Below, piece after piece: positions 40,905 to 48,839 of a stretch of 64,000 bases of DNA. How positions within the stretch are numbered: the stretch's first letter is position 1; every line of letters begins with the position of its first letter. Source of the DNA: JBNKHH01 sp050290245 (lineage in GTDB: Bacteria; Pseudomonadota; Alphaproteobacteria; Rhodobacterales; Rhodobacteraceae). The notes beneath the pieces are model-generated. The model worked only from the letters and a program-made list of their open reading frames with translations. It was not told the origin of the DNA and did no database searches. The translations under genes were made by a program, and so were the position numbers. The stretch lies in contig JBNKHH010000059.1 of the NCBI GenBank assembly GCA_050290245.1, positions 1 to 64,000 on the forward strand, written 5' to 3'.

Positions 40905-42026
40905 TCAGCCCTGCTGGTTCAGGGCATAGAAATACCCTGCGATGGCGGCCAGGATCAAACCCAGCATCACAGCGAACGCAATCTTCCAGGCGGACCAGGG
41001 GCGTTCTCCGACGACCTGGCCCGTCTGGCCATTCACGACGAAGCGGTAGGCGCGCCCCCGATAGCGATAGGCAGCGACCCAGACCGGCACGAGAATGTGC
41101 TTGAAGGTGACATCTGCTACGCGGGTGTTCACCTGATCGACTTTTTGGCGATCGCCCCCGATGTCGAACTTGATGTCGCGCAGGATCTGGCGGTCCATGA
41201 CCTGGCGCGCCTCGCCGTAGGCATCGCGCAGCTCGATCGTGTAGGCCTCCGAGCGAAACCCGGCGAGGTACTCTGGCTGGTAGGGTTCCAGCCTGGTAAG
41301 GTCCCAGTGGACGAGGGCGGCGCGGAATTTCTCGGGCAGGGCGGTTGAGGCCACGACCATCACGTCGTCGAAGAACCGCGCAACGCGGCCCCGAACCGGT
41401 GTCCAGCGAACCTTGGCCACCTGAACGTTCTGGCGCTTTCCATTTCGCGTGACCGTCCTGTTTTCATGATAGACGATGCCACGCTGACCACGATAGTCGC
41501 TGTCCGTCTGCGCGTCGAAGGTCCAGGACGGTGTGTAGACGCCGCTCATCGCGCGCCCCTTGCGGGCATATTCGACCAGGCCGTTCGGCGCGAACCATAG
41601 CGCGCCCAGCCAGTCGGTCATCGCCTGGCGCGCGGCACGCTCTTCTAACTGAAACGGCAGGACGGCGCGGGGTTTGATCTGGCGAGAGGTGCCGGTGTCG
41701 GTGACCACGGGCGTGGCGCAAAACGGACATTCGGCAGCATGGACCGCGGGGTCGAACTCGAACCGGGCGGCGCAGTTCGGGCATTCCACGGTCCGGGTTT
41801 CCTCGATCTCGGCCGTGCCGAGACCTGCGCCGACAGCCTGTTCGAAGTCCAGTTCCGTGATCGCCGACGCACGCGACCAGGGGCCATGTTCGATCGGCTC
41901 GATGTTTCCGCAATGGTCGCAGACAAGGCGTTCGTCGCCGGGATCGAACCGCATGTCCGAGCCGCAGCTGTCGCAGGGAAAGCGGTGTTCCTGCGTTTTC
42001 GGGGCTGCGGCGCTTGGTTTGGTCAT
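40905..42026 (-). CDS. Zinc-ribbon membrane protein, last gene of the SPFH-TelA operon
   Basis: A 373-residue protein. Two four-cysteine zinc ribbons in the N-terminal part: FPCDSCGSDMRFD..LVCDHCGN (about 17-40) and VECPNCAARFEFD..AECPFCA (about 80-103). A large middle region contains TPSWTFDAQTDSDYRGQRG. One transmembrane helix lies near the end (about 348-370, AFAVMLGLILAAIAGYFYAL). It is like the zinc-ribbon proteins that accompany SPFH/PspA/Ter-type stress genes (for example YdjG in Bacillus). Tail-anchored with a cytoplasmic bulk is predicted. 31 bases after cytochrome b561. Confidence 0.75.
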   Translation of the reverse strand: MTKPSAAAPKTQEHRFPCDSCGSDMRFDPGDERLVCDHCGNIEPIEHGPWSRASAITELDFEQAVGAGLGTAEIEETRTVECPNCAARFEFDPAVHAAECPFCATPVVTDTGTSRQIKPRAVLPFQLEERAARQAMTDWLGALWFAPNGLVEYARKGRAMSGVYTPSWTFDAQTDSDYRGQRGIVYHENRTVTRNGKRQNVQVAKVRWTPVRGRVARFFDDVMVVASTALPEKFRAALVHWDLTRLEPYQPEYLAGFRSEAYTIELRDAYGEARQVMDRQILRDIKFDIGGDRQKVDQVNTRVADVTFKHILVPVWVAAYRYRGRAYRFVVNGQTGQVVGERPWSAWKIAFAVMLGLILAAIAGYFYALNQQG

Positions 42027-42057
42027 GGGCTTTTGTGTTGTGCGGTCTCGCGGCCGG

Positions 42058-42546
42058 TCAACTGCGTTTCATGCGCATTCTATCCATCAGACCGTCTTTC
42101 ATGACGAACTGGTGGTAGATCGCGGCAGCGGTATGGGCGAGGGCGAGGATCAGGAGCAGGGCTTTGAACACTTCGTGGGCCGCGGCGGCGGCCTCGATGC
42201 GCATATAGAAGGCGAAACCGCCAGACCAGGGAACGAGTATGGCAAGGGCATAAAGCGTCCAATGGGTCCAGCCCGCGACCTTCCTTTGCCAGGCCGGGTC
42301 GGCCTCGGGCGGGGGTGGCGCACCGCGAAACAGCCGCAGGAAGAGGCGCAGGATCATCAGGAAGAAGACTGTGAGGCCGATCTTGCCATGGAGCGGCAGG
42401 GCAGCGTTTTCGGGTAGTTTCTCCCAGCCTTCCATCTGGTCTCCCAGTAGGAAGGCCGCGATGATCAGGACCACGATCAGCCAATGCAGCACGATCTGGG
42501 TCAGTGAATAGTTGTCGACGGTTCGTTTGGTCATCTTGGCTCTCAT
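42058..42546 (-). CDS. Cytochrome b561-family membrane protein
   Basis: A 162-residue four-helix membrane protein. Haem-ligand histidines are in the opening (IVLHWLIVV), in LPLHGKIGL and in LALAHTAAAIYHQFV. Such proteins carry electrons between the quinone pool and periplasmic acceptors, some as superoxide oxidases. It may start at 42546 or, with MTKRTVDNYSL, at 42534. Sits inside the SPFH-TelA operon, 29 bases after the SPFH gene. Confidence 0.88.
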   Translation of the reverse strand: MRAKMTKRTVDNYSLTQIVLHWLIVVLIIAAFLLGDQMEGWEKLPENAALPLHGKIGLTVFFLMILRLFLRLFRGAPPPPEADPAWQRKVAGWTHWTLYALAILVPWSGGFAFYMRIEAAAAAHEVFKALLLILALAHTAAAIYHQFVMKDGLMDRMRMKRS

Positions 42547-42575
42547 CTACTGCGCTAAGGATACACGCAGCGCGC

Positions 42576-43673
42576 TCAGTTTTCCGGCGGCGGCGGCGGC
42601 AAAATCGTGAAGAGCTGCGCAAGTTCCATGACGTCCTCGGCTTTTTTCCAGCCGTCCGCCTGGCCCTGGGTCCAGACCCAGGTATCGCGAGTCAACGTAC
42701 CATCCGAGACCATGCGCCCCAAATCGGCTTTGGAGAAGGGGCCGGTCGTCTGACCGTTCTTGGCGATGTGCCAGACGTGTTCGACTGGCGGCGGAGGAGG
42801 AGCGACTGGGGCCGACCTGGGGCCGGACAGGCCGGCCATGGCGCCCCCCATCTGCATCCCCACTCCGGCGCCCATGCCCATCCCCATGGCGGCACCTGCG
42901 GCACTGTTCGGGGCATCGAGGCTTTCGGCCGCCTTGTAGCGGAAATGCTCGTCTAGCGAGCCGGTCAGGCCGCGCGAGGTGCGTTCGTCCAGTGCCTTTT
43001 CAACGGCGGGCGGCAGCGAAATGTTTTCGATGTAGAGCTCTGGCAGAGTCAGACCATAGCTGGCGATGGTCTCGGAAATGCGCTCGGCCACCAGCTTGCC
43101 CAGGTCGGCGGTGTTGGCGGCCATGTCCAGGACGGGGATGCCCGCGCTTGCAACGACACGCGAAAACTCCTGCACGATGATGTTGCGCACCTGATAGCTG
43201 ATCTCGTCCATGGTGAACTCGCCATCGGTGCCGACGATCTCCAACAGGAACTTTCCGGGGTCGGTGACCTTGACCGCATAGGTGCCATAGGCGCGGATGC
43301 GCGTCGGTCCGAATTCGGGGTCGCGCAGCATGATCGGGTTCTTGGTGCCCCACTTCAGGTCGGTGAAGCGGCGCGTCGAGATGAAATAGACCTCGGATTT
43401 GAACGGCGACCGGAAGCCGTGATCCCAGTGCTGAAGCGTGGTCAGGATCGGCATGTTGTTGGTCTCGAGCATATAGAGACCAGGGGTGAAGGTGTCGGCA
43501 AGCTGGCCTTCGTGGACAAAGACGGCAGCCTGGCCTTCCCGGACGGTTAGCTTGGCGCCGTACTTGATCTCGTGGCCTTCACGTTCGAACCGCCAGACCA
43601 TCGTGTCGCGGGTGTCATCGACCCAGTGAATGACGTCAATGAATTCGCCGGTCAAAAAATCGAGAATGCCCAT
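42576..43673 (-). CDS. SPFH (virion-core-like) protein with C-terminal GYF_2 domain
   Basis: A 365-residue protein. The N-terminal two-thirds is a YdjI-like SPFH domain (MGILDFLTGEFIDVIHWVDD, KLTVREGQAAVFVHEGQ, FISTRRFTDLKWGTKNPIM). A glycine/methionine-rich linker (about 268-285, GMGMGAGVGMQMGG) and a proline run lead to a GYF_2 domain (about 305-355, WHIAKNGQTTGPFSKADLG). The family is thought to form membrane-associated rings or scaffolds under stress. The GYF domain would bind a proline-rich partner; the protein's own PPPPP tail is one candidate. Confidence 0.85.
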   Translation of the reverse strand: MGILDFLTGEFIDVIHWVDDTRDTMVWRFEREGHEIKYGAKLTVREGQAAVFVHEGQLADTFTPGLYMLETNNMPILTTLQHWDHGFRSPFKSEVYFISTRRFTDLKWGTKNPIMLRDPEFGPTRIRAYGTYAVKVTDPGKFLLEIVGTDGEFTMDEISYQVRNIIVQEFSRVVASAGIPVLDMAANTADLGKLVAERISETIASYGLTLPELYIENISLPPAVEKALDERTSRGLTGSLDEHFRYKAAESLDAPNSAAGAAMGMGMGAGVGMQMGGAMAGLSGPRSAPVAPPPPPVEHVWHIAKNGQTTGPFSKADLGRMVSDGTLTRDTWVWTQGQADGWKKAEDVMELAQLFTILPPPPPEN

Positions 43674-43695
43674 GGGAGTCTCCTTTGGTCTAAGC

Positions 43696-44628
43696 TCAAA
43701 ACGCGGGCGCGGTCAGCGCCTTGGCAAGCTGTCTTGCAACCGGGCGGGCAGTTTCGGCGTCTATGCCCGGGGATAGCAAGGGTGAATAAAGCATTTGCAG
43801 CATCTGCTCGTCCATGGTGGTCAGCCGACCGAACTCGTCATCATCATTGAATATCGACGGGCGGGCGCGGGGGCTGTCGTTGGCAAGGCCAAGGCCTTGG
43901 GCGATTTCCTCATGGATGCAGGACAGGCGCAATAGAGGCGGAAGTTCGGCCCGGATCACCGCTGCGGCGCGGGTCAAGACACCGTCGTCCTTGGGATCCG
44001 AGGCGACAACGATGCAGTAGGTGGCGAGGTCCAGGTTTTCGATCAGAGCGATTTCGCGGTCGCGGATGCCCGGAATCAGCCGACGCATCAGCGGACCCGA
44101 TACCTGGCGTTCGTCCTCGGAGAGAATCAAGACCGGAAAATTGCCGCCGCGTTCGACGTAGGATATTGGGTGTCCCGTCACGCGGCCAAGGCGGTCGGCA
44201 TAGCGCTGGATCGCAGCGCTGTCCTCGGCACGTCGCGCGTCCGGAACCGAGGCACCAAAGATGGTCTGGATGCGGATTGGCGTTTCCCAACGATGCATCT
44301 GACTGTCGCCCTCGCGACGCACAAGCGCCGCGCCTACGTCGGTGAACTCACGTGAGAAAGCCGTCGCCATGAAGGTTTCGTAAAGCCGACGGTCGTCAAA
44401 AGGGACGTCCGGCCCGCCTCCGTCGATCCGCAACAATCCGCGTGTTCTGTGGCCCTGTTCAACCTTCTGGTAATAGGCGGAGACCTCTCTGCTTTCGGGG
44501 GAAATCGCTTCCTCGTAGGGCGGTGATGGGGGAGGACTTGCGTGATCATAAGCCCCAAAAGGGCCAAGACCGTCGCAACCTGCGAGGCACAAGAGTCCGG
44601 CCCAGATCCATCCCGACGAAGTCCGCAT
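43696..44628 (-). CDS. DUF2927 lipoprotein, zincin-like
   Basis: A 310-residue protein with lipoprotein signal (lipobox LAGC, Cys18) and a DUF2927 body. The C-terminal half holds IHEEIAQGLGLAND, a metzincin-like zinc motif (HE, then Gly), followed by SIFNDDDEFGRLTTMDEQML, the usual DUF2927 tail. A membrane-anchored periplasmic metalloprotease-like role is inferred; the third zinc ligand is not obvious. Begins 7 bases after TelA ends. Confidence 0.8.
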   Translation of the reverse strand: MRTSSGWIWAGLLCLAGCDGLGPFGAYDHASPPPSPPYEEAISPESREVSAYYQKVEQGHRTRGLLRIDGGGPDVPFDDRRLYETFMATAFSREFTDVGAALVRREGDSQMHRWETPIRIQTIFGASVPDARRAEDSAAIQRYADRLGRVTGHPISYVERGGNFPVLILSEDERQVSGPLMRRLIPGIRDREIALIENLDLATYCIVVASDPKDDGVLTRAAAVIRAELPPLLRLSCIHEEIAQGLGLANDSPRARPSIFNDDDEFGRLTTMDEQMLQMLYSPLLSPGIDAETARPVARQLAKALTAPAF

Positions 44629-44635
44629 TGCCGGA

Positions 44636-45835
44636 TTACGACTCCGAGACGCTTTCGCCAGCGTTGGTGCCCACACCGTCGCCGCGCGCCTTGGCGGCGG
44701 CCAGGGTGGTTTTCAACTCGGCTTCCATCTTTTTCAGCTCTTCTTCAGCGGCGGCGCGCCTCGCTTTGCCTTCGTCGGCGATCTGGAGGCTTTCCTCGAT
44801 GGTGGCGACCAGGTCGGCGTTGGCCTTCTTGACGGCTTCGATATCGAAGACGCCGCGCTCCATCTCCTCGCGGATCATCTTGTTGGCGTGGCGAAGGTTC
44901 TCGGCGTTTGCCGTCAGGAGTTCGTTGGTCAGATCGTTGGCCTCGCGCACGGCTTCGGCGGCCTCGGAGGATCGTTGAATGGTGACAGCCTGCGCTAGCT
45001 GGGTTTCCCAAAGGGGCACGGTGTTGACCAGGGTCGAGTTGATTTTTGTGACCAGCGATTTGTCGTTTTCCTGAACCAGGCGGATCGAGGGCAGGGATTG
45101 CATGGTAACCTGGCGCGTCAGCTTCAGGTCGTGCACACGGCGCTCGAGATCGTCGCGGGCGGCGCGCAGGTCACGCAGCTGTTGCGCGACCATGACGCCC
45201 TCTTCCTCGGGCGCGGCCTGCACTTCGGCGTCCTTGGCCGGGATGTCGACCTGATCCAGGCGTTTCAGCTTTTCCGCGCCGGCGGCAATGTACAGCGCCA
45301 GCTCGTCGTAGAAAGCGAGTGTCTTGTCATAGAGCTGATCAAGCGACTTGATATCTTTCAGAAGCTTGTGCTCGTGGTTCAGCAGGTTGTCGGTGATCTT
45401 GTCGATCTGGCCCTGGACGTCTTCGAAGCGCGCCACGAAATTGTGAATCGGCGCGGCACGGCCCAAAAGGCGCTCCCACCACGAACGCTTGCGGCGCACG
45501 TCCAGTTCGCTGATCGAAAAGCCGCGGATGGTCGAAACGATCTGCCGCAGCGAGTCGCCTGCCGGGCCGACGTCCTTGTTCCGGACGTCCTGCAGCATCG
45601 CCTGGCTGATTTCTTGCAATTCGACCTGTGCGGACGCGCCGAAGGACACGATGGAGTTCGTGTCCGTCATGTCGATTTCATTGATACGCTTTTCGATCTC
45701 GGCCGTGATGCCGGGATCGGCGGCCTCGTAGGCGACGACATCATTGGCAGGCACCGGTTCTGGCAAAAGAACGTCACTTACTTCTTTGACCGCTGCCATG
45801 GCCTCTTCGGCCTTCTTTCGCACGTTCTCGTCCAT
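44636..45835 (-). CDS. TelA-family toxic anion resistance-like protein
   Basis: A 399-residue, almost all-helical cytoplasmic protein of the TelA/KlaA family (PF05816): FGASAQVELQEISQAMLQDV and the long coiled-coil stretch with VTMQSLPSIRLVQENDKSLV are its hallmarks. Linked to tellurite, phage or envelope stress in other bacteria; the mechanism is unsettled. The start at 45835 begins MDENVRKKAEEAMAAV; the 43 residues upstream in frame are the end of XpaC in another frame. 19 bases after XpaC. Confidence 0.87.
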   Translation of the reverse strand: MDENVRKKAEEAMAAVKEVSDVLLPEPVPANDVVAYEAADPGITAEIEKRINEIDMTDTNSIVSFGASAQVELQEISQAMLQDVRNKDVGPAGDSLRQIVSTIRGFSISELDVRRKRSWWERLLGRAAPIHNFVARFEDVQGQIDKITDNLLNHEHKLLKDIKSLDQLYDKTLAFYDELALYIAAGAEKLKRLDQVDIPAKDAEVQAAPEEEGVMVAQQLRDLRAARDDLERRVHDLKLTRQVTMQSLPSIRLVQENDKSLVTKINSTLVNTVPLWETQLAQAVTIQRSSEAAEAVREANDLTNELLTANAENLRHANKMIREEMERGVFDIEAVKKANADLVATIEESLQIADEGKARRAAAEEELKKMEAELKTTLAAAKARGDGVGTNAGESVSES

Positions 45836-45854
45836 TGGGGTGTCCCTCCTGTGG

Positions 45855-46730
45855 TCAAATCTTGCTGTGGACGCCTTCACGTTCCAGCCGGTCGCGGAGA
45901 ACTTCGATCTCGACGTCCAGCGTGGATTTGTCGTCCAGCAAAAGTTTTTCGGTCTTCTTGGCAAATGTGTTTTCGAGGTCGTCCAGAAGCGCTTCGTAGT
46001 CCTTGCGCGCCTCTTCGTTCTGCGCGCGGGCGTAAAGGTCGGCGAACTGAACGGTCGCGTCGCGTGCGCCCAAAAGGTAAACCGTCAAAAATCGCCGCGC
46101 GCTGGTCAGATCGCGGGGATCGTCTTCCACGACGCGAAACATACCGCGCGCGGTCTCGACGAAATCACCGACACGGCGCTCAAGGGCAGGTATACGGGCG
46201 CGGCGGATCGCGTCCTTCATTGCGGCCAGGTGCTTCTCGGCTTCTTCAACGACGCGAGCGACGCGGTCGGTTTGAAATTCATTCATGCCCTCGGTGCCCT
46301 TGTCGGACAATGGATCAGGGCCGAAGGCAGTGAAATGCAAGGCTGTGCCGAGGATGAAATAAAGGATTGGGTTCAGTGGCGCCATTGTAGCCGGGTCGAG
46401 GCCCGCCAGGGCCAGGCCAGCACCGGTCAGGACGCTGCCGAACATCTTGCGCGGAATCGCGGGACGCTTTGCCACGCGGCGGGCATCATAGGCGTCCTGC
46501 GCCTCGAGGCCTTCGCGGGTCAGCCATGCGGCAAGCATCATGATGCCGAAGGCCACGACTTTCATGAACATGCCCAGGGGCTCAAGCTGGAAGGCAACCA
46601 AAAGCATGGCAACCGGCGCAATGAAGAGGAAATTCACCCGCGCACCAACCCGACTGCGCCGCAGCCCCCCGGGTGCTCGGGGTCGGGACGCGGCGCCGGG
46701 GCTGTGTTTGCCTCCGAAACGCTCGGCCAT
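45855..46730 (-). CDS. XpaC-like membrane protein (5-bromo-4-chloroindolyl phosphate hydrolysis family)
   Basis: A 291-residue protein. After a basic, proline-rich N-terminus (about 1-30) come two membrane segments (NFLFIAPVAMLLVAFQLEPL and MFMKVVAFGIMMLAAWL), a further hydrophobic pair near 95-120, and a helical cytoplasmic C-half. XpaC and TelA are neighbours in many genomes (xpaC-yaaN in Bacillus). The historical enzyme name rests on a colony assay and should not be taken as function. Coupled to the small membrane gene by TGATG. Confidence 0.8.
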   Translation of the reverse strand: MAERFGGKHSPGAASRPRAPGGLRRSRVGARVNFLFIAPVAMLLVAFQLEPLGMFMKVVAFGIMMLAAWLTREGLEAQDAYDARRVAKRPAIPRKMFGSVLTGAGLALAGLDPATMAPLNPILYFILGTALHFTAFGPDPLSDKGTEGMNEFQTDRVARVVEEAEKHLAAMKDAIRRARIPALERRVGDFVETARGMFRVVEDDPRDLTSARRFLTVYLLGARDATVQFADLYARAQNEEARKDYEALLDDLENTFAKKTEKLLLDDKSTLDVEIEVLRDRLEREGVHSKI

Positions 46731-46927
46731 CACGACCCTCCGCTGACCGAGACGTACAGGATCAGACACAAGAGCAGAAAGAAGGCTGCTTTCTGCATGG
46801 CACCCCCAGTTGTCAGAGCAGAGACCCCGCCGCGACGATCACTTGCCGCCACGACGCTTTTTGCCAAAAGCGAAACCAGGCTGACGACGATGGCCACGAC
46901 GATTATTGCAAGCGCCAATCGCTGCAT
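46730..46927 (-). CDS. Small two-span membrane protein, first gene of the SPFH-TelA operon
   Basis: A 65-residue protein with two hydrophobic segments (MQRLALAIIVVAIVVSLVSL and QKAAFFLLLCLILYVSV) joined by a short basic loop (SDRRGG). The ATG at 46927 has GAGGGAA 6 bases upstream. Its stop overlaps the XpaC start by one base. I know no family; the position suggests a subunit of the same complex. Confidence 0.65.
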   Translation of the reverse strand: MQRLALAIIVVAIVVSLVSLLAKSVVAASDRRGGVSALTTGGAMQKAAFFLLLCLILYVSVSGGS

Positions 46928-47087
46928 GGGTTCCCTCGGAATTAAGTGACACAAACATATGTGATCGCGGGTCACCTTGCCAGTGGCGACATGGCAGAAA
47001 GCGAAGGCCAGCCGAGTTGCCGGGGATGGCTCTGCAAGGTCGGATTATGAACTTTTGGTGAGTAAATTATTGTTTTATTTAAATAAG

Positions 47088-47897
47088 TTACTTCTTCGGC
47101 GGCCGACGGGTCTTGCGCACCTTTCCCTTGTTCTGAGGCACTTGCGAATTTTTTCCCCCTTCCAGAGGCGGCAGGCCCAACTGGTCGCGCACGATCTTCT
47201 GGCGCACTTCCTCCACGGCACCTTGCTTGAGGTCGCCAAGCTGGAAGGGACCATAGCTGATGCGGATCAGGCGACTCACGGGTAGGCCGATGGCCTCCAT
47301 CGCGCGGCGGATTTCGCGATTCTTGCCTTCACGCAGGGAAACGGTGATCCAGGCGTTCACGCCCTGCTGCCGGTCAAGTGTGACGGTCATGGGCCTGAAC
47401 TTTTCACCGTCAATTTCGAGACCCTGGCGCAGGGGGTCAAAGGCACGATCTTCAGGCTTTCCATGGACCCGTACGCGATAGCGCCGAAGCCAGCCGGTAG
47501 AAGGCAGTTCCAGCTTGCGTTTGATCTCGCCGTCGTTGGTCAAAAGCAGCAGGCCTTCCGAGTTCAAATCGAGCCTGCCGATGCTCATGACCCGCGGCAG
47601 GTCCTCGGGAAGATCGTCAAAGACCGTTGGCCGGCCCTTCTCGTCGCTGGTCGTGGTCACGAGGCCGGCCGGCTTATGGTAGAGCCAGAGCCGGGGCGGT
47701 TCCTGTTCGGCCAGGGGCTGGCCATCGACGGTAATCCGATCCTTCTCGGTCACGTTCAGCGCCGGGCTATCGATTGTCTTGCCGTTCACGGCCACCCGGC
47801 CGGCAGCAATCATGCGTTCGGCTTCGCGGCGCGAGGCGACGCCGTGGCGGGCGAGTGTCTTGGCGATACGGTCGCCGGGGGGCGTTTTGTCGGTCAT
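47088..47897 (-). CDS. rluB: 23S rRNA pseudouridine synthase RluB-type
   Basis: A 269-residue pseudouridine synthase. N-terminal S4 domain (KTLARHGVASRREAERMIAA), catalytic Asp in GRLDLNSEGLLLLTNDG, and a basic C-terminal tail (KVRKTRRPPKK) for RNA. Assignment to RluB rather than RluE/RluF rests on overall similarity. Ends in an AT-rich region. Confidence 0.88.
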   Translation of the reverse strand: MTDKTPPGDRIAKTLARHGVASRREAERMIAAGRVAVNGKTIDSPALNVTEKDRITVDGQPLAEQEPPRLWLYHKPAGLVTTTSDEKGRPTVFDDLPEDLPRVMSIGRLDLNSEGLLLLTNDGEIKRKLELPSTGWLRRYRVRVHGKPEDRAFDPLRQGLEIDGEKFRPMTVTLDRQQGVNAWITVSLREGKNREIRRAMEAIGLPVSRLIRISYGPFQLGDLKQGAVEEVRQKIVRDQLGLPPLEGGKNSQVPQNKGKVRKTRRPPKK

Positions 47898-47965
47898 GAC
47901 ACCGCCTTAGCCCCGTCTTGGTGCGAAAGAAAGGGATTGCGCCGCGCGGCCGCGCGGCGCGACGG

Positions 47966-47985
47966 GCCACCGCATGCGCGGTGGC
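47966..47985. repeat. GC-rich inverted repeat between rluB and tadA
   Basis: Perfect GCCACCGC-ATGC-GCGGTGGC hairpin, with a second GC-rich palindromic stretch (GCCGCGCGGC repeats) from 47941. No T-tract; purpose unknown, possibly protecting or terminating RNA. Confidence 0.4.
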
Positions 47986-47997
47986 ATGCCTCTGGCA

Positions 47998-48021
47998 GGA
48001 GTATTTTCAAAAAGAAGAAGG
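47998..48021 (-). repeat. Second dispersed motif, intergenic copy
   Basis: GGAGTATTTTCAAAAAGAAG on the plus strand, whose reverse complement matches the motif at 38851-38870. It lies between rluB and tadA. Confidence 0.45.
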
Positions 48022-48115
48022 ATCAAATTGAGTCAAATTCGCTTACGTCTTGCGATAGATACGCATTTGCGGCCTCTGCCGCATACAAGGCAATTGGGGC
48101 AAGGAGCCGGCTGGC

Positions 48116-48565
48116 GTGGTGTTTACCAGTCACATGGAGATGGCATTGGACGAGGCCAGGGCAGCCGCAGGCCGCGGCGAAGTGCCAGTGGGCGCGGTTC
48201 TTGTCGGATCGGATGGCAGGGTGCTGGCGCGGGCCGGAAATCGGACTCGTGAGTTGTCTGATCCCACTGCCCATGCCGAGATGCTGGTCATCCGCCAAGC
48301 CGCGCGTACCCTGGGTTCGGAGCGTTTGGCCGGTGTCGATCTGTACGTCACGCTGGAACCCTGCGCAATGTGCGCGGCGGCCATAGCAGCAGCACGCGTC
48401 GCGCGGCTGTACTATGGCGCAGCGGACCCGAAGTCCGGGGGCGTGGCCCATGGAGCGCGGGTATTTTCACATTCTCAGACACATCATGTGCCCGAGGTTT
48501 ATGACGGGATCGCGGCCGAAGAGGCCGAGCGTCTGTTGAAGGCATTTTTTGCCGCTCGGCGCTAG
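48116..48565 (+). CDS. tadA: tRNA(Arg) adenosine-34 deaminase
   Basis: A 149-residue zinc deaminase converting A34 to inosine. Zinc/catalytic motif HAE (PTAHAEMLV) and PCAMC (EPCAMCAAAI). GTG at 48116 was chosen because AAGGAG lies 9 bases upstream and MVFTSHMEMALDEARAAA follows the family pattern; GTG 48119 or ATG 48134 are alternatives. It overlaps by three bases the stop of a decayed minus-strand gene. Confidence 0.92.
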   Translation: MVFTSHMEMALDEARAAAGRGEVPVGAVLVGSDGRVLARAGNRTRELSDPTAHAEMLVIRQAARTLGSERLAGVDLYVTLEPCAMCAAAIAAARVARLYYGAADPKSGGVAHGARVFSHSQTHHVPEVYDGIAAEEAERLLKAFFAARR

Positions 48566-48798
48566 AACTCGGCGGGCGCCATTGCGTCAAGCACCTTCAC
48601 ATCCGCGATGGTTTGAGCGTTCGAGGCATGGTCGCCCTGGCCATGGCTGACAAGGATGGCTGTCGCGCCGTCGAGAGCCTCGGCCTCACCGCCCTTGGGG
48701 AATGCGGGGTTGCCGGCGAGACAGGGATCAATGAGGAGGCATTGCTTGTCGATTTGGAGGCGAAAGCTGGAATGTCCGAGCCATGTGATTTCCGTTAT
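48562..48798 (-). pseudogene. Decayed metallo-beta-lactamase-fold hydrolase (UlaG/UPF0173-like)
   Basis: Reading back from the TAG at 48564-48562, a frame of about 79 codons encodes the N-terminus of an MBL-fold hydrolase (ITWLGHSSFRLQIDKQ, LLIDPCLAGNPAFPKGG, ILVSHGQGDHASNAQ) joined directly to what looks like its C-terminus (VKVLDAMAPAEF). About 140 residues of the middle are missing. The zinc motif is altered (HGQGDH for HGHGDH), and there is no ATG, GTG or TTG in frame after the upstream stop: the position behind GGGAGAG reads ATA-ACG. Three independent defects mark it as dead. Confidence 0.75.
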
Positions 48799-48839
48799 TC
48801 TCTCCCTATGATCTGTTCGGGATCAGGATAGGACAGGCC

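Noticed and set aside
45098..46949. Two long plus-strand ORFs (411 and 401 codons)
   Set aside because: Antisense to the TelA and XpaC genes; the minus-strand genes have family motifs and ribosome sites.
48613..48831. 72-codon plus-strand ORF
   Set aside because: Lies opposite the decayed MBL-fold gene, whose conserved motifs show which strand was coding.
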